A stretch of 10,610 nucleotides of DNA, taken from positions 1 through 10,610 of the forward strand of contig JAISZV010000112.1 in NCBI GenBank assembly GCA_031284475.1, given 5' to 3'. Source of the stretch: Proteiniphilum sp. (GTDB taxonomy: Bacteria; Bacteroidota; Bacteroidia; Bacteroidales; Dysgonomonadaceae). The first letter of the stretch is position 1. Each line of letters begins with the position of its first letter. Of this stretch, positions 1 through 8,496 are shown piece by piece. The notes beneath the pieces are model-generated. The model saw only the letters and a program-made list of their open reading frames with translations, searched no databases and was not told the DNA's origin. Made by a program: the position numbers and the translations under genes.

Positions 1-1
1 G

Positions 2-805
2 AAGCAACTGCTTCCCATTTTTGATAAACCGATGGTCTATTATCCCATTTCCGCGCTTATGCTGGCGGGGATCAGGGATATTCTTATTATCTCCACTCCG
101 CTCGATCTGCCGGGATTTCAACGCCTGCTTGGGGACGGCTCCGACTATGGCGTGCGGTTCGCTTATGCCGAACAACCGTCTCCCGACGGACTGGCGCAGG
201 CTTTTATTATCGGCGAGGAGTTTATCGGGACTGACGCCGTATGCTTAGTATTGGGCGATAATGTTTTCTACGGGCGCGGATTTTCCGCTATGCTGCGCAA
301 GGCGTTGCAGGATGCGGAGAAAGAGGCCACGGCCACCATATTCGGTTACTATGTAAATAATCCGGAACGCTATGGCGTGGCGGAACTGGGTCAGGAAGGC
401 AAGGTGATAAGCATCGAAGAGAAGCCGTTAGAACCCAAATCGAACTGGGCGGTTACGGGGCTCTATTTTTATCCTAACCGGGTGGTAGAGATCGCGAAAC
501 AGGTCAAACCCTCGGCGCGCGGGGAATTGGAGATCACCTCCGTCAATCAGGCTTTCCTGAGCGAAAAGCGGCTGCAAATGCAACTCTTCGGACGAGGATT
601 CGCCTGGCTCGATACCGGCACCCATGATTCCCTTTCGGAAGCGTCCACTTTTATTGAAGTGCTGGAGAAGCGGCAGGGGTTGAAAATATCCTGCCTCGAA
701 GAGATCTCCTGGCGGAACGGTTGGATTACCGACGAGCGGTTGAGGGAAATCGGAATGTCGATGAAGAACAACCCGTACGGGCAATACCTGCTCGGATTGG
801 TATAG
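2..805 (+). CDS. rfbA: Glucose-1-phosphate thymidylyltransferase, 5' end cut by the window edge
   Basis: This enzyme joins glucose-1-phosphate and dTTP to give dTDP-glucose, the first step of dTDP-rhamnose and related deoxysugar synthesis in the cytoplasm. The visible frame opens with [15 protein letters not shown], the conserved block that follows the N-terminal nucleotide-binding loop of RmlA, so roughly the first 25 residues (including the GGxGTRL loop) lie upstream of the window. Other family blocks are present: [10 protein letters not shown] (metal and sugar-nucleotide site), [30 protein letters not shown] and [11 protein letters not shown]. The remaining 267 codons plus the missing start fit the usual length of about 290 residues. 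It ends with TAG, 108 bases before rfbB on the same strand, so the two probably work in one pathway. The ATG at 32 is an internal methionine (DKPMVYY), not the start. The family is certain; specificity for dTTP is inferred from overall similarity and from rfbB next door. Confidence 0.96.
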   Translation, partial: KQLLPIFDKPMVYYPISALMLAGIRDILIISTPLDLPGFQRLLGDGSDYGVRFAYAEQPSPDGLAQAFIIGEEFIGTDAVCLVLGDNVFYGRGFSAMLRKALQDAEKEATATIFGYYVNNPERYGVAELGQEGKVISIEEKPLEPKSNWAVTGLYFYPNRVVEIAKQVKPSARGELEITSVNQAFLSEKRLQMQLFGRGFAWLDTGTHDSLSEASTFIEVLEKRQGLKISCLEEISWRNGWITDERLREIGMSMKNNPYGQYLLGLV

Positions 806-913
806 GAGGAAGGAAAAATCTTATATAATACCTAAAATCTTATTCGATATAAACGCTAAACTTTACAATAAATATTCAAAAGCGCCCCGGATGGGGAGGA
901 AATAGTTATAATC

Positions 914-1948
914 ATGGCAAAGAAAAATATTTTGATCACCGGCGGCGCCGGCTTTATCGGTTCACATGTAGTACGGCTGTTCGTCAATCAATATCCCGGT
1001 TATCAGATCATCAACCTTGATAACCTGACATACGCAGGGAACCTCTCTAACCTGAAAGATATAGAAGGAAAACCCAATTACCGGTTTCTGAAAGCGGATA
1101 TATGCGATTTTGAAAAGGTGAAAGAGATTTTCACTGCTTTTGAAATTACCGGTGTGATTCATTTGGCCGCCGAAAGTCATGTAGACCGGTCGATTACCGA
1201 CCCCTTTTCCTTTGCAAGGACGAACGTGCTGGGCGCCCTTAGCCTTTTGCAGGCGGCAAAAGAGAGTTGGCAGGGCGCATACGACGGTAAACTTTTTTAT
1301 CATATCTCTACCGATGAGGTGTACGGAGCGCTCGGTTTCGACGGCGCCCTTTTCACGGAAGAAACCCGCTATAATCCGCACAGCCCTTATTCCGCGTCAA
1401 AGGCTTCGTCCGATCATTTTGTCAGGGCATATCACGACACTTACGGCTTGCCCGCCCTTATTTCCAATTGCTCCAATAATTACGGGCCTAACCAGTTCCC
1501 TGAGAAACTGATCCCGCTGTTCATTCACAATATCCGGCAGAATAAACCGCTACCTGTGTATGGAAAAGGAGAAAACGTGAGGGATTGGCTCTATGTAGAG
1601 GATCATGCGCGCGCCATCGACCTGATTTTTCACAAGGGACGGGTAGGAGATACCTATAACATAGGCGGTTTCAACGAATGGAAGAATATCGATCTGATCC
1701 GGGTGATCATCAAAACGGTAGACCGTCTGCTGGGACGGGAGGAAGGTGCGTCGGAAAAACTGATCACCTATGTCGCCGACCGGGCGGGGCACGACTTGCG
1801 TTACGCCATCGACGCATCCAAGATCAGGAATGAACTCGGATGGGAACCCTCTCTCCGGTTTGAGGAGGGTATCGAAAAAACCGTCCGGTGGTACATTGAT
1901 AACCAGAACTGGCTCGACGATATTGCCGCCGGCGCTTGCAAAAAATAA
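914..1948 (+). CDS. rfbB: dTDP-glucose 4,6-dehydratase
   Basis: This NAD-dependent short-chain dehydrogenase/reductase converts dTDP-glucose to dTDP-4-keto-6-deoxyglucose, the branch-point precursor of rhamnose and other 6-deoxysugars. The 344-residue product has the Rossmann motif TGGAGFIG at residues 9-16, the DNLTYAGN block near 36-43, AAESHVDRSI near 85-94, the dehydratase triad in STDEVYG (Thr133, Asp134, Glu135), and YSASK (Tyr159, Lys163). Its length is within the family's usual 340-360. The ATG is chosen because the Rossmann strand starts directly after it; a purine-rich GGGGAGGA ends 13 bases upstream, rather far for a Shine-Dalgarno. The 108 bases before it are AT-rich and show no clear Bacteroidota promoter; a short CCCC/GGGG inverted pair (885-896) sits beside the purine run. 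rfbC and rfbD are not between rfbA and rfbB or after rfbB, so the rest of the rhamnose pathway must be upstream or elsewhere if rhamnose is the product. Confidence 0.97.
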   Translation: MAKKNILITGGAGFIGSHVVRLFVNQYPGYQIINLDNLTYAGNLSNLKDIEGKPNYRFLKADICDFEKVKEIFTAFEITGVIHLAAESHVDRSITDPFSFARTNVLGALSLLQAAKESWQGAYDGKLFYHISTDEVYGALGFDGALFTEETRYNPHSPYSASKASSDHFVRAYHDTYGLPALISNCSNNYGPNQFPEKLIPLFIHNIRQNKPLPVYGKGENVRDWLYVEDHARAIDLIFHKGRVGDTYNIGGFNEWKNIDLIRVIIKTVDRLLGREEGASEKLITYVADRAGHDLRYAIDASKIRNELGWEPSLRFEEGIEKTVRWYIDNQNWLDDIAAGACKK

Positions 1949-1980
1949 TTAACGGATCAATCCCTTTAAACCGTGCTTCA

Positions 1981-2077
1981 CGCGAAGAAACGTATCTTCA
2001 TACATCTTCGGGATAATGCTCCTCAAGGAACATTCAACAACGACGGTCGCGAAGAAACATACCATTCATACATCTTC
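1981..2077. repeat. Imperfect direct repeat at the 3' end of fcl
   Basis: Two copies lie 67-68 bases apart: copy A at 1981-2009 (29 bases), in the spacer after the fcl stop, and copy B at 2048-2077 (30 bases), inside the last codons of fcl. Both begin CGCGAAGAAAC and end TTCATACATCTTC, 24 identical bases around a 5 or 6 base divergent core. Read on the minus strand, copy B encodes EKMYEWYVSSR of Fcl; copy A starts the same way (KMYE) and then shifts frame and reaches a TAA at 1947-1949. It looks like a small tandem duplication or a recombination scar. Confidence 0.7.
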
Positions 2078-3120
2078 TCTACGCCCTCTTCAATCTCTAC
2101 GGTATGGCGCCATCCCAGCGCGTTCAGTTTAGAAACGTCGGTCAGTTTCCGCATAGCGCCGTCGGGTTTCGATGCATCAAAAACGATCTCCCCTGTGTAG
2201 CCTGCGGTCTTTTTGATGAGCGTTGCCAGGCCACGGATGCTGATCTCTTTTCCCGTGCCGATATTGATATGGCAATTCCGTATCTCCCCGGTTTTATCCT
2301 TTGCCGAATCGGTAAAATCCACGTTTTCCATAATATAAACAGAAGCGTCGGCCATATCTTCGCTCCAGAGAAATTCCCGCAACGGCTTCCCGCTTCCCCA
2401 TAATTCGACCCGCTCCTTGCCTATGCCGTACTTATGGAGCCTGCTTTCCATCTCTTGCTGCGTAGCGCTACCGGAAACTCCCTCCACCGGGCGCAGGGAG
2501 AGGTCTTGCCTCACGGTCTCCCAGTCATCGTTCATCAACGCTTTTGCCAGATGAATCTTGCGGATCATGGCGGGCAGCACATGACTCTTTTCGAGGTCGA
2601 AGTTGTCGTTCGGGCCGTACAGGTTGGTGGGCATCACCGCTATATAATTGGTGCCGTACTGTATGTTGAAGCTCTCGCACATCTTCAGTCCCGCAATCTT
2701 GGCGATGGCGTAGGGTTCGTTGGTATATTCCAGCGGGCCGGTGAGCAATGCATCTTCGGCCATAGGCTGCGGCGCTTCGCGGGGATAAATGCAGGTGCTG
2801 CCCAGGAAGAGCAGTTTCTTCACATTGTGGCGGAAACTCTCGCCGATAACATTATTCTGTATTTGCAGGTTACGGTAGATAAAATCGGCCCGGTAGGTGT
2901 TGTTGGCAATAATCCCTCCCACGTGCGCAGCCGCAAGAATAACAACCTCCGGCTTCTCTTTATCAAAAAAGGACTTTACGTCCGCTGCATCCTGTAAATC
3001 CAGTTCGCCGTGCGATCTGCCTGTAAGGTTGGTATATCCTTTCGATGCTAAGTTTCGCCAAATGGCCGATCCCACCAGTCCGCGATGGCCGGCGACATAT
3101 ATCTTGCTGTTTTTATCCAT
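2023..3120 (-). CDS. fcl: GDP-L-fucose synthase (GDP-4-keto-6-deoxymannose 3,5-epimerase/4-reductase)
   Basis: This bifunctional NADPH-dependent enzyme epimerises GDP-4-keto-6-deoxy-D-mannose at C3 and C5 and reduces C4 to give GDP-L-fucose, for capsule, O-antigen or protein fucosylation. Seen in the sequence: the Rossmann motif GHRGLVG (residues 11-17), LFLGSTCIYP with Ser108 and Cys110, YAIAK with Tyr137 and Lys141, and His180 in KSHVLP. These match the catalytic Ser, Cys, Tyr, Lys and His of the E. coli enzyme with a one-residue offset. At 365 residues it is longer than the E. coli protein (about 320), mostly because of an extra segment after HLAKA (about residues 195-230), a known feature of Bacteroides-type Fcl. 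The final residues after MYEWY look like an added tail and coincide with a direct repeat. Its start is 12 bases after the gmd stop, so it is co-transcribed with gmd. Its 3' end converges on rfbB. Confidence 0.96.
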   Translation of the reverse strand: MDKNSKIYVAGHRGLVGSAIWRNLASKGYTNLTGRSHGELDLQDAADVKSFFDKEKPEVVILAAAHVGGIIANNTYRADFIYRNLQIQNNVIGESFRHNVKKLLFLGSTCIYPREAPQPMAEDALLTGPLEYTNEPYAIAKIAGLKMCESFNIQYGTNYIAVMPTNLYGPNDNFDLEKSHVLPAMIRKIHLAKALMNDDWETVRQDLSLRPVEGVSGSATQQEMESRLHKYGIGKERVELWGSGKPLREFLWSEDMADASVYIMENVDFTDSAKDKTGEIRNCHINIGTGKEISIRGLATLIKKTAGYTGEIVFDASKPDGAMRKLTDVSKLNALGWRHTVEIEEGVEKMYEWYVSSRPSLLNVP

Positions 3121-3132
3121 GACCGGTTTCTT

Positions 3133-4173
3133 TCATTTCATATCATTTTTCACCATCCGTCTTACCAGTTCTTCAAATGGCGTTTTGCGCGGATTCCAGC
3201 CCAACAGCGTTTTGGCTTTGGTGGGATCTCCCAGCAGCAACTCGACCTCCGCGGGACGGAAATATTTAGGATCTACTTCCACCAATATATTCCCCGTAGC
3301 CGTGTCGATTCCTTTTTCGGCGATTCCTTCTCCTTCCCATCGCAGCGTTATTCCCGCTTCGGCGAAGGCAAGCGTACAAAATTCCCGCACGCTGTGCATC
3401 TCCCCCGTGGCAATCACGAAGTCCTCCGGCGTTTCGTGTTGCAGCATCAGCCACATACATTCCACGTAGTCGGGTGCATAACCCCAGTCGCGTTTTGCGT
3501 TCAGGTTTCCGATGTACAACTTATCCTGGAGACCTTGTGCGATGCGGGCGGCCGCCAGCGAAATTTTCCGGGTGACAAACGTTTCGCCTCTTCGTTCGCT
3601 CTCGTGATTGAACAAAATGCCGTTCACCGCAAACATACCGTACGATTCCCGGTAATTCTTTGTGATCCAGTATCCATACAGTTTTGCTACCCCGTAGGGG
3701 CTGCGCGGGTAGAACGGCGTAGTCTCTTTCTGAGGCACTTCCTGTACCAGTCCGTACAGCTCTGAGGTAGACGCCTGGTAAATGCGGGTTGTTTTCTCCA
3801 AACCCAATATCCTCACGGCTTCCAGTAAGCGGAGGGTTCCTACCGCGTCGGTTTCCGCCGTGTATTCGGGTACGTCGAAACTCACCTTCACATGGCTTTG
3901 TGCGGCCAGGTTATAGATTTCGTCGGGTTGGATGTGCTGGATGATGCGGATAAGCGAACTGGAGTCGGTCATATCGGCATAATGCAGGTTGATAAGCCGT
4001 TTCCGTTTCATATCGCGGATCCACTCATCAAAGTAAAGATGTTCTATCCGGCCGGTATTGAAAGAGGATGAACGCCTCAGGGCGCCATGTACTTCGTATC
4101 CTTTTTCCAGAAGCAACTCGGCAAGGTACGACCCGTCTTGGCCGGTAATTCCGGTGACCAGCGCTTTCTTCAT
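3133..4173 (-). CDS. gmd: GDP-mannose 4,6-dehydratase
   Basis: This NADP-dependent dehydratase converts GDP-D-mannose to GDP-4-keto-6-deoxy-D-mannose, the substrate of Fcl encoded immediately downstream. Numbering from the ATG at 4173 (346 residues): [11 protein letters not shown] at 7-17 binds the cofactor, [11 protein letters not shown] at 33-43 is the family's NADP and tetramer-contact block, STSELYG contains Ser135, Thr136 and Glu138, and SPYGVAK contains Tyr160 and Lys164. These fit the E. coli Thr, Glu, Tyr and Lys set with an offset of four. [15 protein letters not shown] follows near residue 190. A TTG at 4179 would add two residues (MY), but the ATG places the N-terminus as MKKALVTG, as is typical. 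The ATG is 7 bases after the stop of the preceding outer-membrane-type gene, with no clear Shine-Dalgarno, so translational coupling is likely. The gmd-fcl pair gives a complete GDP-mannose to GDP-fucose route. Confidence 0.97.
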   Translation of the reverse strand: MKKALVTGITGQDGSYLAELLLEKGYEVHGALRRSSSFNTGRIEHLYFDEWIRDMKRKRLINLHYADMTDSSSLIRIIQHIQPDEIYNLAAQSHVKVSFDVPEYTAETDAVGTLRLLEAVRILGLEKTTRIYQASTSELYGLVQEVPQKETTPFYPRSPYGVAKLYGYWITKNYRESYGMFAVNGILFNHESERRGETFVTRKISLAAARIAQGLQDKLYIGNLNAKRDWGYAPDYVECMWLMLQHETPEDFVIATGEMHSVREFCTLAFAEAGITLRWEGEGIAEKGIDTATGNILVEVDPKYFRPAEVELLLGDPTKAKTLLGWNPRKTPFEELVRRMVKNDMK

Positions 4174-4180
4174 ATACAAC

Positions 4181-4729
4181 CTAATTTAAATTGATATTAT
4201 ATGCCACGCTGATACCCGGCGTAAAGAAACTTTTTTTGAGGATGGCGCTCTTTTTATTTCCGAATCCCATATCGCAATATATAGAAAAGTTGAATTGTTG
4301 TACGGCATAACCGGCAATGGGGGAGAAGGCAAATCCGGCGTAACTGGCTCCGAACACTGCCCCGATACGCGGTTCTACGAAAAATCCTTCGGCGACGCCC
4401 TGTTGGGTGAAACGATAGCCTGCCAACGGCATGATGTAGTTGAACGCGTCACCGGCGTCATTCATGATGCTGGAAAGAATTTTACCTTCCCCATAGGGAT
4501 TATTGAAAACTTTTACACTTAAAGATATGTAATTGTTGGGATTCAGAGAGAGAAGATTGTCCTGAGTGAGCCAGCCGATGGCGCCGCCCAGACCAAATTT
4601 CTTGTCTTGGCCTGCGTTTGCCACTAAACCGGCGTCGACCGAAACATGAATGTAGTTGGATTCCTGTGCCTCAGCCGACTGTATAGTCAGTGCGGCAAGC
4701 AGAATAACGATAAAAATTGTTCGTTTCAT
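4181..4729 (-). CDS. Secreted protein of unknown function, probably a small outer-membrane beta-barrel
   Basis: I do not recognise a named family for this 182-residue protein. It has a clear Sec signal peptide: a basic start (MKRT), a hydrophobic core up to about residue 16, and a likely cut after AEA (residues 19-21), so the mature protein starts at Gln22. The mature part is rich in Gly, Phe, Tyr and Asn, with alternating patterns such as [24 protein letters not shown] and [12 protein letters not shown]. It ends in SVAYNINLN, as in beta-barrel outer-membrane proteins of about eight strands. It lacks the lipobox of a lipoprotein. It is the first gene of a unit with gmd and fcl: its TAG lies 7 bases before the gmd ATG. 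The context suggests a surface role, but a functional link with fucose is only inferred. A Bacteroidota-type -7 element lies about 57 bases upstream of its start. Confidence 0.8.
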   Translation of the reverse strand: MKRTIFIVILLAALTIQSAEAQESNYIHVSVDAGLVANAGQDKKFGLGGAIGWLTQDNLLSLNPNNYISLSVKVFNNPYGEGKILSSIMNDAGDAFNYIMPLAGYRFTQQGVAEGFFVEPRIGAVFGASYAGFAFSPIAGYAVQQFNFSIYCDMGFGNKKSAILKKSFFTPGISVAYNINLN

Positions 4730-4785
4730 TTTTTGATGATTCAGAGGGGTGATTAATAGAATTATGATTGCTCCGATTAAGAATG

Positions 4786-4793
4786 CAAAGATA
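4786..4793 (-). promoter_or_regulatory. Candidate promoter -7 element for the membrane protein-gmd-fcl unit
   Basis: On the minus strand this reads TATCTTTG, a full match to the Bacteroidota primary-sigma -7 consensus TAnnTTTG. It is 56 bases upstream of the ATG at 4729, giving a leader of roughly 50 bases. No good TTTG-type -33 element is present at the expected spacing of 19-21 bases, so the call rests on the -7 element alone. Confidence 0.45.
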
Positions 4794-4912
4794 GTGAGTT
4801 AATTCTGTTTTGGCTTCATTTCATACCGTAAAAATATAGTCATATAGATATTATCAATTTTTTATCCTGATTTCCGGAATATAGTATGCGCCTCGGAAAA
4901 ACTCAGGCAAAC

Positions 4913-4943
4913 TTGCTCTTTCTCCCGGTTTTCACTATATTTG
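4913..4943 (+). promoter_or_regulatory. Promoter of glyA, Bacteroidota type
   Basis: TTG at 4913-4915 (a partial -33 element), a 20-base spacer, then TATATTTG at 4936-4943, a full match to the -7 consensus TAnnTTTG used by the Bacteroidota primary sigma factor. Transcription would start near 4950, about 27 bases before the glyA ATG. The rest of the divergent region (4794-4912) is AT-rich and contains only a TTCCGGAA palindrome at 4872-4879; no riboswitch is apparent. Confidence 0.65.
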
Positions 4944-4976
4944 CGCCCAATTCTTTTCTTTTAAAAAATTATTCGA

Positions 4977-6257
4977 ATGAACCAGGACGGGCAGATCGCA
5001 GAGATCATAGAGAGAGAGCGTGAGCGGCAGTTGAAAGGTATTGAACTGATTGCTTCCGAGAATTTTGTAAGTGAACAGGTGATGCGGGCGATGGGGTCTG
5101 TGTTGACCAATAAGTATGCCGAAGGTTATCCCGGTAAACGCTATTACGGCGGGTGCGAAGTGGTGGATATGAGTGAACAATTGGCCATTGACCGGCTAAA
5201 GGAATTGTTCGGCGCCGAATGGGCGAATGTGCAACCACATTCCGGCGCACAGGCCAATGCCGCGGTATTTCTGGCCTGTTTGAAAGCGGGTGATAAATTT
5301 CTCGGATTGAACCTGTCGCACGGCGGCCACCTGACGCATGGCTCGCCGGTTAATTTATCGGGACTGATGTTCCGACCGGTAGAATACAATGTACGCGAAG
5401 ACAATCAGCAGATCGATTATGACCAATTGGAAGAGGTTGCCCGTAAGGAAAAGCCCAAACTGATTGTAGCCGGGGCGTCGGCCTATTCCCGTGAGTGGGA
5501 TTATGCCCGCATCCGCAAGGCAGCCGATGAGATTGGCGCTATCTTTATGGTAGATATGGCGCACCCCGCCGGATTGATCGCTGCGGGACTACTCGATAAT
5601 CCGTTGAAACACGCCCATATAGTCACTTCTACAACACATAAAACCCTGCGCGGCCCGCGCGGAGGGGTGATCCTGATGGGGAAAGATTTTGAAAACCCGT
5701 GGGGAGTTGTCACACCGAAAGGCGAAGTGAAGATGATGTCTGCCCTTCTGGATTCCGCCGTATTTCCCGGTATGCAGGGCGGCCCGCTGGAGCATGTGAT
5801 CGCCGCGAAAGCGGTTTCTTTCTACGAAGCGTTACAACCCGAATACAAAATCTACCAGTTGCAGGTAAAGAAAAATGCCGCCCGGATGGCGCAGGCGTTT
5901 GTGGAGAAGGGATATAAAGTAGTCTCCGGTGGGACGGACAACCATCTCATTCTGGTAGATTTGCGCACCAAATTCCCCAATCTGACCGGTAAGGTGGGAG
6001 AGAAAGCGCTGGTGGAAGCGGATATTACCGTCAATAAGAATATGGTGCCTTTCGACAGCCGTTCTCCTTTCCAGACATCGGGATTGCGCTTCGGTACGCC
6101 TGCCGTTACCACCCGCGGGGCGAAAGAGGAACTGATGGGCGAAATTGTGGAAATGATCGATACCGTGCTTTCGGATCCGGAAAACGACAGAACAATTGCG
6201 TCGGTGCGCGAAAAGGTCAACGCCACCATGCGGCAATATCCGCTCTTCGGCTGGTAG
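4977..6257 (+). CDS. glyA: Serine hydroxymethyltransferase
   Basis: This cytoplasmic PLP enzyme interconverts serine plus tetrahydrofolate and glycine plus 5,10-methylenetetrahydrofolate, the main source of one-carbon units. At 426 residues it matches the usual bacterial length of 415-427. Visible family blocks are ELIASENF (23-30), [15 protein letters not shown] with the catalytic Glu49 and adjacent Tyr residues, PHSGAQAN (87-94, PLP phosphate binding), VDMAHPAG near 194-201 and [13 protein letters not shown] with the Schiff-base Lys222. Near the C-terminus SGLRFGTPA (folate and substrate Arg) is also present. The ATG is supported by the start of the helix before ELIASENF and by a promoter about 34 bases upstream. 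No strong Shine-Dalgarno is seen; the leader is A/T-rich, as is common in Bacteroidota. recG follows 69 bases downstream in the same direction with no obvious terminator between, so read-through is possible. No unusual residues were noticed. Confidence 0.98.
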   Translation: MNQDGQIAEIIERERERQLKGIELIASENFVSEQVMRAMGSVLTNKYAEGYPGKRYYGGCEVVDMSEQLAIDRLKELFGAEWANVQPHSGAQANAAVFLACLKAGDKFLGLNLSHGGHLTHGSPVNLSGLMFRPVEYNVREDNQQIDYDQLEEVARKEKPKLIVAGASAYSREWDYARIRKAADEIGAIFMVDMAHPAGLIAAGLLDNPLKHAHIVTSTTHKTLRGPRGGVILMGKDFENPWGVVTPKGEVKMMSALLDSAVFPGMQGGPLEHVIAAKAVSFYEALQPEYKIYQLQVKKNAARMAQAFVEKGYKVVSGGTDNHLILVDLRTKFPNLTGKVGEKALVEADITVNKNMVPFDSRSPFQTSGLRFGTPAVTTRGAKEELMGEIVEMIDTVLSDPENDRTIASVREKVNATMRQYPLFGW

Positions 6258-6277
6258 TTAAATGGCGAAGGCAAAAA

Positions 6278-6294
6278 CAAACCATTACGGTTTG
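6278..6294 (+). other. Small hairpin between glyA and recG
   Basis: CAAACC and GGTTTG form a 6-base-pair stem around a 5-base loop (ATTAC). No T-run follows, so it is not a standard intrinsic terminator. It may be chance or a weak processing or attenuation structure in the glyA-recG transcript. Confidence 0.25.
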
Positions 6295-6326
6295 GAAACG
6301 GGCGCCGCAGGATAACAACGGGTAAA

Positions 6327-8420
6327 ATGAACATCCTTCAGACCGAAATAAAATACGTTCCTGGCGTCGGCCCCAAAAAGGCGGAGATACTCAATAAGGA
6401 GATCGGCCTTTTCACGGTGGGCGACCTGCTCAGGTGGTACCCCTACCGCTATGTGGACAGGAGCAGGATCTACTATATCCACGAGATCAATAATTCGGTA
6501 GCGTATATTCAACTGAAAGGGAAGATCACTGCCTTTGAATCCTTTGGCGAGGGGCGGAGCAGGCGGCTGGTGGCACATTTTACCGACGGCACGGGTTTCA
6601 TAGACTTGGTATGGTTTCAGGGAATACGGTTTATTGAAGGGAAATACAAGGTCAACCAGGAATATGTGGTATTCGGTAAGCCCTCCCTGTTCAACGGCAG
6701 GTGGAATATCGCCCATCCCGAACTCGATCCCTTTATGGATGAGTCGGATCGCCCCGAAGGGCTGATGGCGATGTACAGTACCACGGAGAAGATGAAGAAC
6801 CACTATCTCAACTCCAGGGCGATGCAGAAGATCATTGAAAACGCTTTCGGAATGATCAAAGAGCCGCTTCAGGAAACGCTTCCGCCCGATGTGGCGAAAG
6901 AGGCGAAGCTGACGCCGTTCCACGATGCGGTGGAGAATATCCATTTCCCGAAATCATCCCTCCTGCTCCGTGATGCGGAGTATCGCCTGAAATTTGAAGA
7001 ACTTTTCTATATCCAACTCAATATTGTCCGTTATGCTTCCGAAAGAAAAGGAAAACTGAATGGGTTTATCTTCGGGAAAGTGGGAGATCATCTCAATTCG
7101 TTTTACAAGCAAAAACTTCCGTTTCCGCTGACCAATGCGCAGAAACGGGTAATCAAAGAGATCAGGAGAGATACCGCTTCGGGAAAGCAGATGAACCGCC
7201 TGTTACAGGGCGATGTGGGCAGCGGCAAAACGCTGGTGGCGATCATGTGTATGCTGATTGCGCTCGATAACGGCTACCAGTCGTGCCTGATGGCGCCGAC
7301 CGAAATCCTGGCGTCCCAACATTTCGATACATTCAGGGAGATGCTTTCAGGAATGGCGCTGAGGGTGGAATTGCTGACCGGTTCCACGAAGAAAAAAGAG
7401 CGGGAGAAGATCCATGCCGGCTTGCAGTCGGGCGAGGTAGATATCCTGATAGGGACTCATGCCCTGGTTGAAGACACGGTGCAGTTCCGTAACCTCGGAT
7501 TTGTGGTGATCGATGAACAGCATCGTTTCGGAGTGGCGCAACGGGCAAAGTTATGGACGAAAAATGATCGTCCGCCGCATGTGCTGGTAATGACCGCCAC
7601 CCCCATTCCCCGCACGCTGGCTATGACGGTTTACGGCGACTTGGATGTGTCGGTTATCGACGAGTTGCCGCCGGGCAGGAAACAGGTGCAGACGCTTCAC
7701 CGGTACGACAAGAAACGGGGGGCGCTTTATCAGTTTATCCGTGCACAGATCGGCGCGGGCCGGCAGGCTTATATCGTTTACCCGTTGATAGAAGAGAGTG
7801 AAAAACTTGACCTCAAAAATCTGGAAGAGGGTTACCTGCACATCAAAGAGGCGTTTCCCGAATTTACCGTTTGTAAGATGCACGGACGGATGAAGCCGGC
7901 CGAAAAAGAGGAGGCGATGCGGCAGTTCGTGGTCAATGAAGCACAGATCATGGTATCTACTACCGTGATTGAAGTGGGGGTGAATGTGCCCAACGCGAGC
8001 GTAATGGTGATTGAAAGCGCGCAGCGGTTCGGCCTTTCCCAGTTGCACCAGTTGCGGGGCAGGGTAGGGCGGGGAGCCGACCAGTCTTACTGCGTACTGA
8101 TTACGCCGTATGAGATATCCTCCGATACCCGTAAGCGGATAGAGATCATGACCAAAAGCAACGACGGATTCGTGATTGCCGAAGCCGACCTGAAACTGCG
8201 CGGCCCGGGCGACCTGGAAGGAACCCAACAGAGCGGCATTCCTTTCGACCTGAGGATCGCCGACCTGGTAAGGGATAACAACATCCTTTTCCGCGCCCGT
8301 GAAATCGCCGAGAACTTGATAGGAAAAGACCCCAAACTGGAACACCCCGAACACCTGGTATTGAAACAGCAATTGGATCGTTTAGGCGGAAACCGCTACG
8401 AATGGGGACGGATCAGTTGA
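6327..8420 (+). CDS. recG: ATP-dependent DNA helicase RecG
   Basis: RecG is a superfamily 2 double-stranded DNA translocase that remodels stalled replication forks and branch-migrates Holliday junctions. The 697 residues match the usual 680-700. The N-terminal wedge/OB part is seen from YVPGVGPKKAEIL (11-23) through the beta-rich segment near 60-130. Helicase motifs follow in order: motif I LLQGDVGSGKT with Lys301 and Thr302, motif Ia APTEILASQH, motif II DEQH at 396-399 (the RecG variant of the DExH box), motif III TATPIPRT at 423-430, motif V STTVIEVGVNVPNA, and motif VI QLRGRVGRG at 575-583 with the arginine finger. The C-terminal RecG block with LRGPGDLEGTQQSG is also present. The ATG is chosen because family members start just before the helix-hairpin-helix-like VPGVGPKKA. 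It lies 69 bases after glyA on the same strand. There is no sign of damage. Confidence 0.98.
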   Translation: MNILQTEIKYVPGVGPKKAEILNKEIGLFTVGDLLRWYPYRYVDRSRIYYIHEINNSVAYIQLKGKITAFESFGEGRSRRLVAHFTDGTGFIDLVWFQGIRFIEGKYKVNQEYVVFGKPSLFNGRWNIAHPELDPFMDESDRPEGLMAMYSTTEKMKNHYLNSRAMQKIIENAFGMIKEPLQETLPPDVAKEAKLTPFHDAVENIHFPKSSLLLRDAEYRLKFEELFYIQLNIVRYASERKGKLNGFIFGKVGDHLNSFYKQKLPFPLTNAQKRVIKEIRRDTASGKQMNRLLQGDVGSGKTLVAIMCMLIALDNGYQSCLMAPTEILASQHFDTFREMLSGMALRVELLTGSTKKKEREKIHAGLQSGEVDILIGTHALVEDTVQFRNLGFVVIDEQHRFGVAQRAKLWTKNDRPPHVLVMTATPIPRTLAMTVYGDLDVSVIDELPPGRKQVQTLHRYDKKRGALYQFIRAQIGAGRQAYIVYPLIEESEKLDLKNLEEGYLHIKEAFPEFTVCKMHGRMKPAEKEEAMRQFVVNEAQIMVSTTVIEVGVNVPNASVMVIESAQRFGLSQLHQLRGRVGRGADQSYCVLITPYEISSDTRKRIEIMTKSNDGFVIAEADLKLRGPGDLEGTQQSGIPFDLRIADLVRDNNILFRAREIAENLIGKDPKLEHPEHLVLKQQLDRLGGNRYEWGRIS

Positions 8421-8496
8421 GATGGCTTCTTAAGTCGCTTTTTGATTTTATTGCTTTTACTGAGCGGCTTTTGCTGTTGGGGGTAGCGTGAGAAGT
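8421..8496. other. Junction sequence between recG and the transposase relic
   Basis: These 76 bases carry repeated T-rich GCTTTT-like tracts and no convincing hairpin-plus-T terminator. The transposase reading frame ends just to the right (stop at 8497-8499), and this stretch does not continue the transposase in any frame that I can recognise, so the 3' deletion end of the element lies at or near here. Confidence 0.4.

Noticed and set aside
1949..2022. Bidirectional terminator between the convergent rfbB and fcl genes.
   Set aside because: The spacer has A/T tracts but no stable GC-rich stem followed by a T-run on either strand. The only structure is the direct-repeat copy.
2434..2997. A long plus-strand open frame of 187 codons, and others opposite gmd (3085-3765).
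   Set aside because: They lie antisense to fcl and gmd, which have complete sets of catalytic motifs. The plus-strand products show no recognisable domain.
4174..4179. TTG at 4179 as the start of gmd, adding Met-Tyr before the ATG.
   Set aside because: The ATG at 4173 gives the typical MKKALVTG N-terminus directly before the Rossmann motif, and ATG is favoured over TTG without other evidence.
6262..6315. A 17-codon open frame between glyA and recG (MAKAKTNHYGLETGAAG), possibly a leader peptide.
   Set aside because: A frame this short is expected by chance, there is no ribosome binding site, and glyA-recG spacers are not known to carry a leader peptide. The small hairpin inside it lacks a T-run.
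8402..8491. A 29-codon frame overlapping the end of recG, with a hydrophobic, leucine-rich product.
   Set aside because: It is short, overlaps recG out of frame, has no ribosome binding site of its own and resembles nothing I know. The T-rich sequence by itself would give hydrophobic codons.
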